Part shown: positions 17,284 through 26,121 of the stretch, piece by piece
Position numbering within the stretch: position 1 is the first letter of the stretch
How the letters are laid out: each line of letters begins with the position of its first letter
Assembly (NCBI GenBank): GCA_963714145.1
Contig: OY970235.1
Span: forward strand, 6,324,001 to 6,388,000
Length of the DNA: 64,000 nt
Source: JBBWZH01 sp035544115
GTDB taxonomy: Bacteria; Actinomycetota; Actinomycetes; Mycobacteriales; CADCTP01
Direction: 5' to 3'
Position numbers and translations under genes: made by a program
Notes under the pieces: generated by a model
What the model was told of the DNA's origin: nothing
Seen by the model: the letters and a program-made list of their open reading frames with translations, nothing else
Database searches by the model: none

Positions 17284-17298
17284 CGACCCGCCCGCCGG
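17266..17298 (-). terminator. Terminator downstream of the chitinase gene
   Basis: CCGGCGGGCGGATCGG (17266-17281) and CCGACCCGCCCGCCGG (17283-17298) pair over 16 positions with one G-T wobble. It is eight bases beyond the chitinase stop on the minus strand. Confidence 0.65.
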
Positions 17299-17305
17299 CG
17301 CACCG

Positions 17306-18899
17306 CTACGGCAGCGCGTTCAGGGCCGGCTTCACCGTCCGGGCGAAGTTGTTGCCGTTGGTCACATCCCAGTTGATCGACCAGGTCATCGCACCGCGGA
17401 TGGTCGGGTACGTGTGCGGCGGGACGAAGCTACCGCAGCTGGTGCCGCGGGCCAGGCAGTTCAGCGCGCTGACGACCAGCGACGGCGCGACCACCCCGCC
17501 ACCGGCCGCGCCCGGGCCGGCCGGCAGCCCGAGCGCCACCTGGTCCGGCCGCAGCCCGTTCTCCAGTTGGATGCAGGCCAGCGCGGTCATGAAGTTCACC
17601 GAGCCCTGGGCGTAGACGCCCTGGTCACAGCCCAGCATCGTGCCGGAGTTGTAGTACTGGGTGTGCACGACGGTGAGGATGTCCCGGATGTTCAGGGCGA
17701 GCTGGAAGTAGCCACCCCCGGTCGACTGCATGTCGATCGTCTGCGGCGCCATCGTGATGATCAGGTTCGCCCCGGCCTGGGCCCGCAGGCTGCGCAGCGC
17801 CTGCCCCATGAACGTCGGGTTGATCCCGTTCTCCAGGTCGATGTCGACCCCGTCGAAGCCGTACGACTGCATCAGGCTGAACACGCTGTTGGCGAAGTTC
17901 GTGGCCGACGCCGCGCTGTTGACCGAGACCGTGCCGGCCTCGCCGCCGACCGAGATGATCACCTTGGTGCCGCGCGCGTGCAGGGTCTGCGACGTCGGCC
18001 CGGAACTGCGCGTCGGTGTAGCCGCCGAGCGAGCTGGCCAGCCCCGGGTCGACGGAGAAGGTGACCGCGCCGGGGGTGCCGGTCGCGGTCGCGAACGCCA
18101 CCGCGACCAGGCCGTAGTCGGCCGGCACCGCGGACAGCCGCAGTTCGGTGGCGGCGTTGGCGAAGTCGTGCCAGTAGCCGGTGAGGAAGTGCTGGGGCAG
18201 CGGGCTCGCCGGGCAGCCGGTGGTGATCGCCGCGACCTCGGCACTGCGGGCCGACTCGCCGCTGGCGTTCAGTGCGGTGACCGCGTACGCGTGCGAGGAG
18301 CAGGCGGCCAACCCGCCGATCGTGGCGGACGTGCCGGTGACCGTGGCGCGCACCGTGCCGCCCTCGTACACCCGGTAGCTGGTGACCGTGCCGGCCGGCG
18401 CGGTCCAGGCCAGCGCGATGCTGCTGCCGGTGGTACCGGTCACCCGCAGCGCGCCCGGTGCGGCCGGTGCCCCACCGCCGCCGCCCCCGCCGCCGCCACC
18501 ACCGCAGGCGGCACCGTTCAGCGTGCAGTTGGCCGGGGTGCCCGACCCGCTGGCGATGAAGCCGAAGCTGACCGACTGCCCGGGCTGGACATTGCCGTTG
18601 TACTCCCGGTTGCGGAACACGTAGTGATTGCCGCTGGCGGTCAGCAGCGAGTCCCAGAAGGTGCCGACGGTGGTGCCGGCCGGCAGGTCGAACGCGACGG
18701 CCCAGGTGGCGATCGGGGCGGTGTCGTTGTTCGTGATGGTGTACTTGCCCTCCCAGCCGGTGCCCCAGTCGGACGTCTTGGCGAACGTCGCGGTGGGTGC
18801 GGCGGCGTGGGCAGCGGTCGCGGTGCCGACGACCGCGCCGGGCAGCGCCAACAGGGTGAGGACGCCGAGCCGGAGCCAGCGTCGCGGGGCCAGGAACAT
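17306..18899 (-). pseudogene. Secreted chitinase: CBM2-FnIII-GH18, one +1 frameshift near 17993
   Basis: ATG 18899 has GGGAGG five bases upstream. Order: signal peptide (MFLAPRRWLRLGVLTLL to AAHAA), CBM2-like cellulose/chitin-binding domain (about 30-130), a poly-Gly linker of 11 glycines, an FnIII domain (about 150-235), and the GH18 catalytic domain. The active-site motif YGFDGVDIDLE (DxxDxDxE) is intact. The frame breaks after FRADV near 17993, where one extra G separates it from QTLHARGTKVIISVGGEAG; correcting this gives about 530 residues. Everything else is intact, so sequence error or very recent inactivation is likely. Expected to hydrolyse chitin outside the cell. A DasR-like operator lies 74 bp upstream. 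Confidence 0.82.
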
Positions 18900-18972
18900 G
18901 CAGCCTCCCGAGGTACCGAGCGGCAGCGGTTCTGACGATGGAACTGCCCAGATCATGCACTGTCGCAGGGCA

Positions 18973-18988
18973 ACTGGTCTAGCCCAGT
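18973..18988. promoter_or_regulatory. DasR-type operator (dre) upstream of the chitinase
   Basis: ACTGGTCTAGCCCAGT matches the palindromic dre element ACTGGTCTAGACCAGT at 15 of 16 positions. It lies 74 bp before the chitinase start on the minus strand and 114 bp before the divergent SGNH hydrolase. DasR is a GntR-family repressor released by glucosamine-6-phosphate that controls chitinase genes in actinomycetes (established knowledge); its action here is inference. Confidence 0.7.
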
Positions 18989-19036
18989 GCCGCCGCATTG
19001 GCGCAGCTCGGCCTGGCCGGCGGGCCAATGACATCG

Positions 19037-19066
19037 TTGACAGGTCGGCCTTCCGGACGCCACGGT
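19037..19066 (+). promoter_or_regulatory. Possible promoter for the SGNH hydrolase gene
   Basis: A perfect -35 hexamer TTGACA (19037-19042) is followed after 18 bases by CACGGT (19061-19066), a poor -10. The start codon is 36 bp downstream. Confidence 0.35.
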
Positions 19067-19101
19067 GAGAACTCCCGGAAACTCCCCGGAAGGTGGATCC
19101 A

Positions 19102-20394
19102 GTGCTGCTCCGCGTTCTTTCCGCCCGTCGACGCCGGTTTGCCCTGATCACGGCGGGTCCGCTGCTCGCCGCCCTGCTCGCCGGTGCCGGCGCCGACCCG
19201 GCCACGGCCGGCCCGCCCGCCGACCCGGCCAGCCCGGCCGCCCCGGGGTGGGTGACCAGTTGGGGCGGCAGCGCGATGTCGCCGAGCGCGCTGGTGTCCG
19301 GCGTGCAGACGCTGCAGAACCAGACCGTCCGCAACGTGATCTACACCAGCACCGGCGGCGACCAGCTACGGATCCGGGTCAGCAACGCCTTCGGGGACCG
19401 GGCCGTGCGGATCGGCGCCGCCACGGTGGCCCGGCAGTTGCGCGACGCCGGCCTGGACCCGGCGACGGTGCACCGGCTGACCTTCGCCGGGCGGCCGGCG
19501 ATCACGCTGGCCCGCGGCGGCAGCGCGGTCAGCGACCCGGTCCGGATGCGGGTGCCGGCGCTGGCCAACCTCGCGGTCAGCCTCTACCTGCCGGACTTCA
19601 CCGGCCCGGCCACCTACCACCAGGGCCCGCAGCAGACCAACTACCTGGCCCCCGGCGACGCCACCGGCAGCACCGGCGCAGCGGCCTTCACGACCGTCGG
19701 CACCTGGTTCTTCCTGGACGCCGTGCAGGTGCGCGGCCCGGCCCGGTCGGCGATCATCGCGTTCGGCGACTCGATCACCGACGGCGCGAACGGCCAGGTC
19801 AACGCGAACACCCGGTGGCCGAACTACCTGGCCCGCCGGCTGGCCGACCGGTTCGGCGCCGCCGCGCCGGCGGTGGTGGACGAGGGCATCTCCGGCAACC
19901 GGATCCTGAACGACTCGGTCTGCTTCGGCGTGAACGCCCCGGCCCGGCTCGACCGGGACGTGCTCAGCCAGCCCGGCGCCCGGGCCGTCATCCTGCTCGA
20001 GGGCATCAACGACCTCGGCTTCAGCCAGACCCCGAACGCCGATTGCACCGCCCCGAACACCGAGGTCAGCACCGACCAGCTGATCGCCGGCTACCGCCGG
20101 ATCATCGCCCGGGTACACGCGGCCGGCCTGAAGATCTACGGCGGCACCCTGATGCCGGCCGAGGGCTTCTTCTACTGGTCGCCCGCCGCCGAGGCCAAGC
20201 GCCAGGTCGTCAACACCTGGATCCGCACCGCGCACGCCTTCGACGGCGTCATCGACTTCGACCGCGCCGTGAGCTACCCCGGCCACCCCGACCTGCTCGA
20301 CCCCAAGTACGACTCCGGCGACCACCTGCACCCCAACGACGGCGGCTACCAGGCCATGGCCAACACCATCGACCTGACCCAACTCACCCACTGA
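19102..20394 (+). CDS. Secreted SGNH/GDSL-family hydrolase (paralogue of 5211-6488)
   Basis: 430 residues from GTG 19102, chosen because GGAAGG (19088-19093) is eight bases upstream; GTG 19093 overlaps that site. The signal region FALITAGPLLAALLAGAGA is followed by WVTSWGGSAMSPS and the same N-terminal beta-rich module as its paralogue (TVRNVIYTSTGGDQLRIRVSN). SGNH blocks: IIAFGDSITDGANG, DEGISGNRIL, LLEGINDLGF and DSGDHLHPNDGG, so Ser, Gly, Asn, Asp and His are all present. Extracellular esterase or deacetylase acting on polysaccharide is likely. Divergent from the chitinase and possibly sharing its DasR-controlled region. It ends 18 bp from the convergent next gene. Confidence 0.88.
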   Translation: MLLRVLSARRRRFALITAGPLLAALLAGAGADPATAGPPADPASPAAPGWVTSWGGSAMSPSALVSGVQTLQNQTVRNVIYTSTGGDQLRIRVSNAFGDRAVRIGAATVARQLRDAGLDPATVHRLTFAGRPAITLARGGSAVSDPVRMRVPALANLAVSLYLPDFTGPATYHQGPQQTNYLAPGDATGSTGAAAFTTVGTWFFLDAVQVRGPARSAIIAFGDSITDGANGQVNANTRWPNYLARRLADRFGAAAPAVVDEGISGNRILNDSVCFGVNAPARLDRDVLSQPGARAVILLEGINDLGFSQTPNADCTAPNTEVSTDQLIAGYRRIIARVHAAGLKIYGGTLMPAEGFFYWSPAAEAKRQVVNTWIRTAHAFDGVIDFDRAVSYPGHPDLLDPKYDSGDHLHPNDGGYQAMANTIDLTQLTH

Positions 20395-20412
20395 CCCGCG
20401 GCCGCCTGTGGA

Positions 20413-21117
20413 TCACTGACCTGGGAACTCCGTCCGCAGGATGTCAGCGGATCGCTCCGGTAGGTCGGGCTGGCCGCTCGCGAAGCTGCCAATGTAGTCG
20501 GGCGGGAGTTGGGTCAGTTCGGCGGCGCGGCGGAGGTCTTTGGGGCGGGCGACGGCCAGGCGCATCTGGATCAGGTCGGCGCGGGTGAGGTAGCGGATCG
20601 GGACGCCGTCGGCGGTGTGCGCGACCAGGGCGCGGGCGTGGAAGTCGGCGACCGCCAGGGTGCCCCAGGGCAGGGCCGGGGTGCAGCAGTCGCCGCTTGC
20701 GCAGGCGGTGCGGAAGACCACTTTGGGCCGGGCGAAGGCGGGCTCGGTAGTGGGCAGCGGGTGGCCGTCGTCGTCGGTCAGCGCGGCGCCGGCGGCGGCG
20801 AAGGCGACGGCCATCCGGGCCGCGTCCGGGGCGGCGCCGGACCACAGCAGGTCGAGGTCGCCGGTGAGCTCGGTGGAGCCGTGCATGATGCCGGCGACCT
20901 GGCCGATCACCGTCACCACGGCGCCGTGCCCGGCCAGCAGGCGCAGCAGCGGCAGCGGGTCGAAGCCGACCGCGTCGTCGGTGTCGACGGTGCCGGCCGC
21001 GTCGTCGGCGTCGTCGTGCGAACGGCCGGTCGGCGCCCGGCCGGCGGTGTGCTCGGCCAGCCGGCGCACCGCCCCGGTCAGCCGCCGGATCGGCTCGTCG
21101 TCCAGCCCGGTCGCCAC
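20413..21117 (-). CDS. Nucleotidyltransferase-fold protein
   Basis: 234 residues. GTG 21117 has GGCAGGA seven bases upstream. The central GQVAGIMHGSTELTGDLDLLW carries the G-S-x(n)-D-x-D pattern of the nucleotidyltransferase superfamily, with helices VTVIGQV before and AARMAVAFAAAGAAL after. This resembles MenA/AbiEii-type or minimal nucleotidyltransferases that modify RNA, proteins or small molecules. The N-terminal ~70 residues are acidic and low in complexity (DDADDAAGTVDTDD). No partner antitoxin-like gene is adjacent. The pair of aspartates suggests catalytic competence; the substrate is unknown. Confidence 0.65.
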   Translation of the reverse strand: MATGLDDEPIRRLTGAVRRLAEHTAGRAPTGRSHDDADDAAGTVDTDDAVGFDPLPLLRLLAGHGAVVTVIGQVAGIMHGSTELTGDLDLLWSGAAPDAARMAVAFAAAGAALTDDDGHPLPTTEPAFARPKVVFRTACASGDCCTPALPWGTLAVADFHARALVAHTADGVPIRYLTRADLIQMRLAVARPKDLRRAAELTQLPPDYIGSFASGQPDLPERSADILRTEFPGQ

Positions 21118-21206
21118 CGGACCATCCTGCCGGACGCCGACCGCCCCCGGCGGGCCCGGCCGGCCAGGTGACTGGCCGGGCCGCCAGGGTGGCGACCCGC
21201 GGCGGG

Positions 21207-22529
21207 CTACGTCGCCGTGCAGCGCAGGTTGGCCAGGGGCTGGTTCGGACCGTTCACCTGCATGCCGAAGCTGGTGGAGGCGCCCGGTGCGAGCGCCGAG
21301 TTGAAGTTGACCCCGCCGATGCTCACCGCGGCGCCGGTCTGGGTGAGCGTCGAGTTCCAGGAATTGCTGACCTGCTGGCTGCCGGCGAACGAGAAGCCGA
21401 CCGTCCAGGTGCGGATCGGCACGGTCCCGTTGTTGGTGACGGTGAAGTTGGCGATGTAGCCGGTCTGCCAGTCGCTGGCCACCGACGCGGTGGCCGCGCA
21501 GCTCGGGCTCCCGGCCGGCGGCGAGGACGGCGGGCTGCTCGGCGGCGACGAGGGCGGCGAGGTCGGCGGGGTGGTCGGCGGGGTGCCGGGGCCGGTCCCG
21601 GTGGTGTAGCTGACCCGGGTGTACGCCGGGCCGCACTGGTTCGCGCAGCTGGCCGGCAGCGAGAACGAGTAGACCCGGCCGTTGTTGATCAGCGTGTCGT
21701 TGACGTCCCGGACCCGGATCTGGAAGTCGGTGCCGCCGGCGGTCAGGCCGCTGGTGATGAACGCCTGGCCCATGTCGCCGTCCATCTGGGCGGGCACCCA
21801 GGCCCCGTTCTGGAAGTACTCGACGCTGTGGATGCCGTTCGCCAGGTGCGAGACGGACAGCGCGCCCCACCAGCGCTGCGCCCCCTGCAGGAAGCCGATC
21901 TGGATGTCGCCGGTGTAGTTCGGCGCCGGGATGTACGACCAGGAGAGGTGCCGGTTGTTCCACTTGTTCGGCAGCCCGGTGGTCGCCGCCCCGTTCAGCT
22001 GGAACCGGCTCAGCGACGAGGTCACCAGGTCGAGGTGGTACGGGTCGTCGCGGCACCACCCGTTCGAGTCACCGCAGCTGTCGGCGACCAGCATGTTCAG
22101 CGTGGCGCCGTTGAACTGGTCGCTCACGAACGAGCCGTTGCGGCAGAACGCCTGGTTGGGTGCGCCGTCGTTGGTGCCGGTGCAGAAGTCGCCGATCGTG
22201 ACCTTCACCCAGCGGCCGCAGTTGTGGCCGTTGTTCCAGGCGCCGATCTTCGGGTCGCCGGCCGGCATCGGCCGCGGGAAGAAGTCGTACACCCGCGGGG
22301 TGTTGTAGACGTTCAGCGCGACGAAGTCCGGCGAGTCGAGCTGGTCCTGCGGCATCCCGCAGCCGCCGTAGGGCTGGCCGAGGCCGTCGAAGTGGGTGGC
22401 GTTCGCGGTCACCCCGGCCGCCGGCGGGTCGGGCAGCGCCCCGGCCGGCAGCTGGCTGGCCAGCAGCAGGCCGGCGGCGCCGAGCACCGCGAACAGGAGC
22501 AGTCGTCCCCGAGCACGCGCATGCCTCAT
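21207..22529 (-). CDS. Secreted expansin-like protein: DPBB domain + CBM2
   Basis: 440 residues from ATG 22529 (GAAGGGA upstream). The signal peptide is RLLLFAVLGAAGLLLASQLPA. Residues about 35-165 form a double-psi beta-barrel of the expansin/RlpA/EXLX1 type: THFDGLGQPYGGCGMPQ, NNGHNCGRWVKVTIGDFC, MLVADSCGDSNGWCRDDPYHLDLVTSSLSRF, with the HLDL aspartate typical of expansins. A second beta domain (about 170-300) corresponds to the expansin C-terminal binding domain. A Pro/Ser/Thr linker leads to a CBM2 (about 335-440, CAATASVASDWQTGYIANFTV). Expected to loosen cellulose or plant cell wall non-hydrolytically. Fits the neighbouring chitinase and GH115 genes. Confidence 0.82.
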   Translation of the reverse strand: MRHARARGRLLLFAVLGAAGLLLASQLPAGALPDPPAAGVTANATHFDGLGQPYGGCGMPQDQLDSPDFVALNVYNTPRVYDFFPRPMPAGDPKIGAWNNGHNCGRWVKVTIGDFCTGTNDGAPNQAFCRNGSFVSDQFNGATLNMLVADSCGDSNGWCRDDPYHLDLVTSSLSRFQLNGAATTGLPNKWNNRHLSWSYIPAPNYTGDIQIGFLQGAQRWWGALSVSHLANGIHSVEYFQNGAWVPAQMDGDMGQAFITSGLTAGGTDFQIRVRDVNDTLINNGRVYSFSLPASCANQCGPAYTRVSYTTGTGPGTPPTTPPTSPPSSPPSSPPSSPPAGSPSCAATASVASDWQTGYIANFTVTNNGTVPIRTWTVGFSFAGSQQVSNSWNSTLTQTGAAVSIGGVNFNSALAPGASTSFGMQVNGPNQPLANLRCTAT

Positions 22530-22715
22530 TGCGGATCCCTTCGCGCTCCCGCTGGTAGGGGTCGCCGCAAGAGGAAGAAGGACGGAGCGCAGAAGCCAGC
22601 CTAGGAGCGTCGATCGGCGCCGGTCAACGAAATCTTCCGGACGCCGACCGGACGGTGCCGGGCCGTGGGCGCAGCAGAATAGGCACACTCGGACACGAAG
22701 CAGCCCAACCGAGCC

Positions 22716-22781
22716 TTGACCGACCTGGTTACGCCGGCCTACCGTGCCGTTACTTTCAGTTGTCTTCCGAAAGTTTTCAGG
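22716..22781 (+). promoter_or_regulatory. Promoter and candidate operator of the GH115 gene
   Basis: TTGACC (22716-22721), an 18-base spacer and TACCGT (22740-22745) form a good actinomycete promoter. Just downstream, ACTTTC (22752-22757) and GAAAGT (22769-22774) are inverse repeats, and CCGAAAGTTTTCAGG (22767-22781) resembles the CGAA-N-TTCG operators of LacI-family repressors of hemicellulose genes. Position about +15 suits a roadblock repressor. The regulator is not in this window. Confidence 0.5.
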
Positions 22782-22807
22782 CCGCCTCTCCGCTACGGAG
22801 GCCCGCG

Positions 22808-25800
22808 ATGAAACAGCCCACCCCGACCACCCGCCACCGCGGCGCGCGGCGCCGTCCGGTACCGCACCCGCTCAGGACCCTGGTGTCGGTGCTGGCCGGG
22901 CTACTCGTGGCGCCGGCGGTCGCGGCCAGCGCCGCCCCCACGGCAGCCACGGCCAGCGGCGCCAACCCGACCGGCGATCCCGACTCGTACATCGCCACCG
23001 CCGCCGGCCCCGGCCGGTTCCCGCTGGTCGCCGACCGGGCCGCCGCGCCACTGGTGGTCAGCGCCGCCGACCACCCCGGCGTGCTGCGGATGGTCGACGA
23101 CCTGCAGAGCGACCTGGCGAAGGTCACCGGAGTGCGGCCCGCCGTCGTCCGGGACCGGGTCCCGCGCGGTAGTGAACCGGTGCTGGTCGGCACGATCGGC
23201 CGCAGCCCGCTGATCGACCGGCTCATCGCCACCCGCAGGCTGGACGTCACCGGCATCGCCGGCAAGTGGGAGACCTCGCTGCAGCAGGTGGTCAGCAACC
23301 CACTGCCCGGCGTCCGGCGGGCGCTGGTGATCGCCGGCAGCGACCAGCGCGGCACGATCTACGGCGGGTACGACGTCGCGAAGCGGATCGGTATCTCGCC
23401 CTACTACTGGTGGGACGATGTGCCGGCCCGGCACCAGCCAGCGCTGTACGTGCTGCCCGGCCGGCACACCCAAGGCACGCCGGCGGTGAAGTACCGCGGC
23501 TTCTTCATCAACGACGAGAACCCGGCCACCGGCACCTGGGCGCCAGCCACCTTCGGCCCCGGCCTGGCGCCGGGCAACCCGGGCGGGCTCAACCACGCCT
23601 ACTACGCCAGGATTTTCGAGACCATGCTGCGGCTGAAGGCGAATTATCTCTGGCCGGCGGTCTGGGGCCGCGCCTTCGCCGAGGACGACCCGGTCAACCA
23701 CGCCACCGCCACCGAATACGGCGTGGTGATGGGCACCTCGCACGAGGCGCCGATGATGCGCGGCATCGAGGAATGGAACCGGCACGCGGTCGCCGCGGTG
23801 CGCGACTCCGCCGGCAACATCGTCACGCCCGGGCACGACCCGTACGGCGGCACCGGCGAGTGGAGTTTCCGGCGCAACGCCGACGCCATCAAGGCGTACT
23901 GGGCGGACGGTATCCGCCGGATGGCGACCGAGAACTTCGACGGTGTGGTGACCCTCGGCATGCGCGGCAACGGCGACGTTGGGCTGCCCGACGGCGACGG
24001 CATCGATCTCATGCAGAACATCATCAGCAGCGAGCGGGAAATCCTCGGCCAGGTCACCGGCAAGGACGCCACGACCATCCCGCAGGTCTGGACGCTGTAC
24101 AAGGAAGTACAGCGCTACTGGGACAAGGGCCTGCGCGCGCCGGACGATGTGACCGTCGTTTTCACCGACGACAACTGGGGCAACGTCCGGAAGCTACCGG
24201 ACCCGAGCCTGGCCCCGCGCAGCGGCGGCTACGGCCTCTACTACCACTTCGACTACGTCGGCGGCGGCCGCAACTACAAGTGGGTCGACACCGCCAACCT
24301 CGCCAACACCTGGGAACAACTGCACCAGACCTACGCGCACGGCGTCGACCGGCTCTGGGTGGCGAACGTCGGCGACATGAAGAACGAGGAGCAGCCACTG
24401 CAGTTCTTCCTCGACTACGCCTGGAACCCGAACGCGCTGCCGGTTTCGGCGCTGCCGCGGTGGGAACGCCAGTACGCCGCGCAGAACTTCGGGCCGGCGC
24501 CGGCGGCGGCCATCGCCGATGTGCTGCACGCCTACTCGGTGCTGCAATCCCGACGGAAGCCGGAACTGCTGAACCGGGCCATCACGCTGGACCCGACCAA
24601 GAACGTCGGCACCGACTCCGGTGCGGTCCTGTACGACGACCAGGCCACCCCGTTCAGCCTGTCAAACTACCGGGAGTTGGACTCGGTCACCGCGCAATGG
24701 CAACAGGTCGCGGCCGCGGCCGAACGGATCGGCCGGAGCCTTCCGGCGGCCGCCCAGGACGCCTACTTCCAGCTGGTGCTCTACCAGATCAAGGCGACCG
24801 CGAACCTGTACGCGCTGCGCGCCGCCGAGTTCACCAACATCCTGTACGCGGCGCAGGGCCGGGCCGCCACCAATGACCTGGCCGACATCGCCGAGGCGCG
24901 GTTCACCGACGACCAGAAACTGTCCGGCAAATACAACACCGGCATTGCCGGCGGGAAATGGAACGGCTGGCAGACCCAGCCGCACATCGACTACGGGGAC
25001 ATCGCCCGGTACGGCCCGAACGCGCCCTGGCAACAGCCGGAACTGAACAACGTGGCACTGCCGGACGTGATCTTCCCGGCGCTGCGGCGGATCACCGTAC
25101 CGGCGGCGGCGGACCTGGGCGTCGCGATCGACGGCTCCACCCAGTGGTGGCCAGCGGCGACCGCCCCGGCGGTGCTGCCCACGTTCAGCCCGTACCAGAC
25201 CGGGCCGGCCCAGTACATCGACGTGTTCAACCGCGGCACCGCCGGATTCGACTACCGGATCCGGCCGGCCGTCGGCTGGCTGACCGTCACGCCGGACCGC
25301 GGCCGGGTCGGCAAGCAGGTCCGGGCCACCGTGCGGGTGGACTGGTCGCGGGCGCCGGCCGGCACCACGACGGTGCCGATCACGGTGACCGGAGCCGGGC
25401 GCAGCCTGGTCGTCCAGGCCGTCGTGACGAACCCGAACCTGCGCCGATCGCAGCTGTCCGGGTTCGTCGAGGCCAACGGGGTCGTCTCGATGGAGGCCGC
25501 GCACGCCACCCGGATCACGGACGGCAACGGTGGCCTGGCCAACTGGACGCGGATCCCGGACATCGGCCGGACCGGGGACGGGATGACGCCGACCCCGGCC
25601 ACCGCGCCGAGCCAGGCCGTCGGTGCCGGGCCGCGGCTGGACTACACGATGACCCTCACCAGCACCGGCCCGGTGCAGGTCTGGGCGTACCTCTCACCGC
25701 GCAACAACGTGCTGCCGTCGGACGGCCTGAAGTACGCGATCTCCATCGACGGCGCCGCCCCGCAGGTCGTCAACATCACCACCGCGACCGGCTCGAACGA

Positions 25801-26011
25801 CACCTCGATGAACCGGCAGTGGGAACGGAACACCTCGGACAACGTGAACCGCACCGGCACCACCCACCTGATCAGCTCGCCCGGGGTGCACACGCTCCGG
25901 TTCTGGATGATCGACCCGACCGTGGTGGTGCAGAAGCTGGTGGTCGACACCGGTGGGCTGCGACCCAGCTACCTGGGGCCGCCGGAGAGCATGCGAGTCC
26001 CGATCAGGTGA
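22808..26011 (+). CDS. Secreted GH115 xylan alpha-1,2-glucuronidase
   Basis: 1067 residues from ATG 22808, with GGAGG seven bases upstream. A basic signal peptide (RGARRRPVPHPLRTLVSVLAGLLVAP) is followed by the GH115 layout. An N-terminal alpha/beta region contains PLVVSAADHPGVLRMVDDLQ and GTIYGGYDVAKRIGISPYYWWDDVP. The catalytic region has KYRGFFINDENP, LRLKANYLWPAVWGRAF, GTSHEAPMMRG, VTLGMRGNGD, VVFTDDNWGN and YYHFDYVGG. A helical region follows (about 600-760), and a C-terminal beta domain includes the EAAHAT strand. The family removes 4-O-methylglucuronic acid from xylan, including internal residues. Single-gene transcription unit with its own promoter/operator and terminator. Length and motifs are complete. 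Confidence 0.9.
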   Translation: MKQPTPTTRHRGARRRPVPHPLRTLVSVLAGLLVAPAVAASAAPTAATASGANPTGDPDSYIATAAGPGRFPLVADRAAAPLVVSAADHPGVLRMVDDLQSDLAKVTGVRPAVVRDRVPRGSEPVLVGTIGRSPLIDRLIATRRLDVTGIAGKWETSLQQVVSNPLPGVRRALVIAGSDQRGTIYGGYDVAKRIGISPYYWWDDVPARHQPALYVLPGRHTQGTPAVKYRGFFINDENPATGTWAPATFGPGLAPGNPGGLNHAYYARIFETMLRLKANYLWPAVWGRAFAEDDPVNHATATEYGVVMGTSHEAPMMRGIEEWNRHAVAAVRDSAGNIVTPGHDPYGGTGEWSFRRNADAIKAYWADGIRRMATENFDGVVTLGMRGNGDVGLPDGDGIDLMQNIISSEREILGQVTGKDATTIPQVWTLYKEVQRYWDKGLRAPDDVTVVFTDDNWGNVRKLPDPSLAPRSGGYGLYYHFDYVGGGRNYKWVDTANLANTWEQLHQTYAHGVDRLWVANVGDMKNEEQPLQFFLDYAWNPNALPVSALPRWERQYAAQNFGPAPAAAIADVLHAYSVLQSRRKPELLNRAITLDPTKNVGTDSGAVLYDDQATPFSLSNYRELDSVTAQWQQVAAAAERIGRSLPAAAQDAYFQLVLYQIKATANLYALRAAEFTNILYAAQGRAATNDLADIAEARFTDDQKLSGKYNTGIAGGKWNGWQTQPHIDYGDIARYGPNAPWQQPELNNVALPDVIFPALRRITVPAAADLGVAIDGSTQWWPAATAPAVLPTFSPYQTGPAQYIDVFNRGTAGFDYRIRPAVGWLTVTPDRGRVGKQVRATVRVDWSRAPAGTTTVPITVTGAGRSLVVQAVVTNPNLRRSQLSGFVEANGVVSMEAAHATRITDGNGGLANWTRIPDIGRTGDGMTPTPATAPSQAVGAGPRLDYTMTLTSTGPVQVWAYLSPRNNVLPSDGLKYAISIDGAAPQVVNITTATGSNDTSMNRQWERNTSDNVNRTGTTHLISSPGVHTLRFWMIDPTVVVQKLVVDTGGLRPSYLGPPESMRVPIR

Positions 26012-26031
26012 CTTCGCTGGCCTGACTCCTA

Positions 26032-26075
26032 CTGGGCGGTAATATCCGGATCGCGACCCGGATATTACCGCCCAG
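26032..26075. terminator. Very strong terminator after GH115 gene
   Basis: CTGGGCGGTAATATCCGG (26032-26049) and its exact inverse complement (26058-26075) are separated by eight bases. This perfect 18-bp stem starts 21 bp after the GH115 stop. Confidence 0.85.
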
Positions 26076-26121
26076 GCCGCTTATGTCCGTCGATACTCCG
26101 CGCGCACATGGGAGGGCGACG

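Noticed and set aside
22543..22550. GCGCTCCC, half of a CebR-type TGGGAGCGCTCCCA cellulose operator, upstream of the expansin-like gene
   Set aside because: The left half-site is missing, so it is not a credible CebR site.
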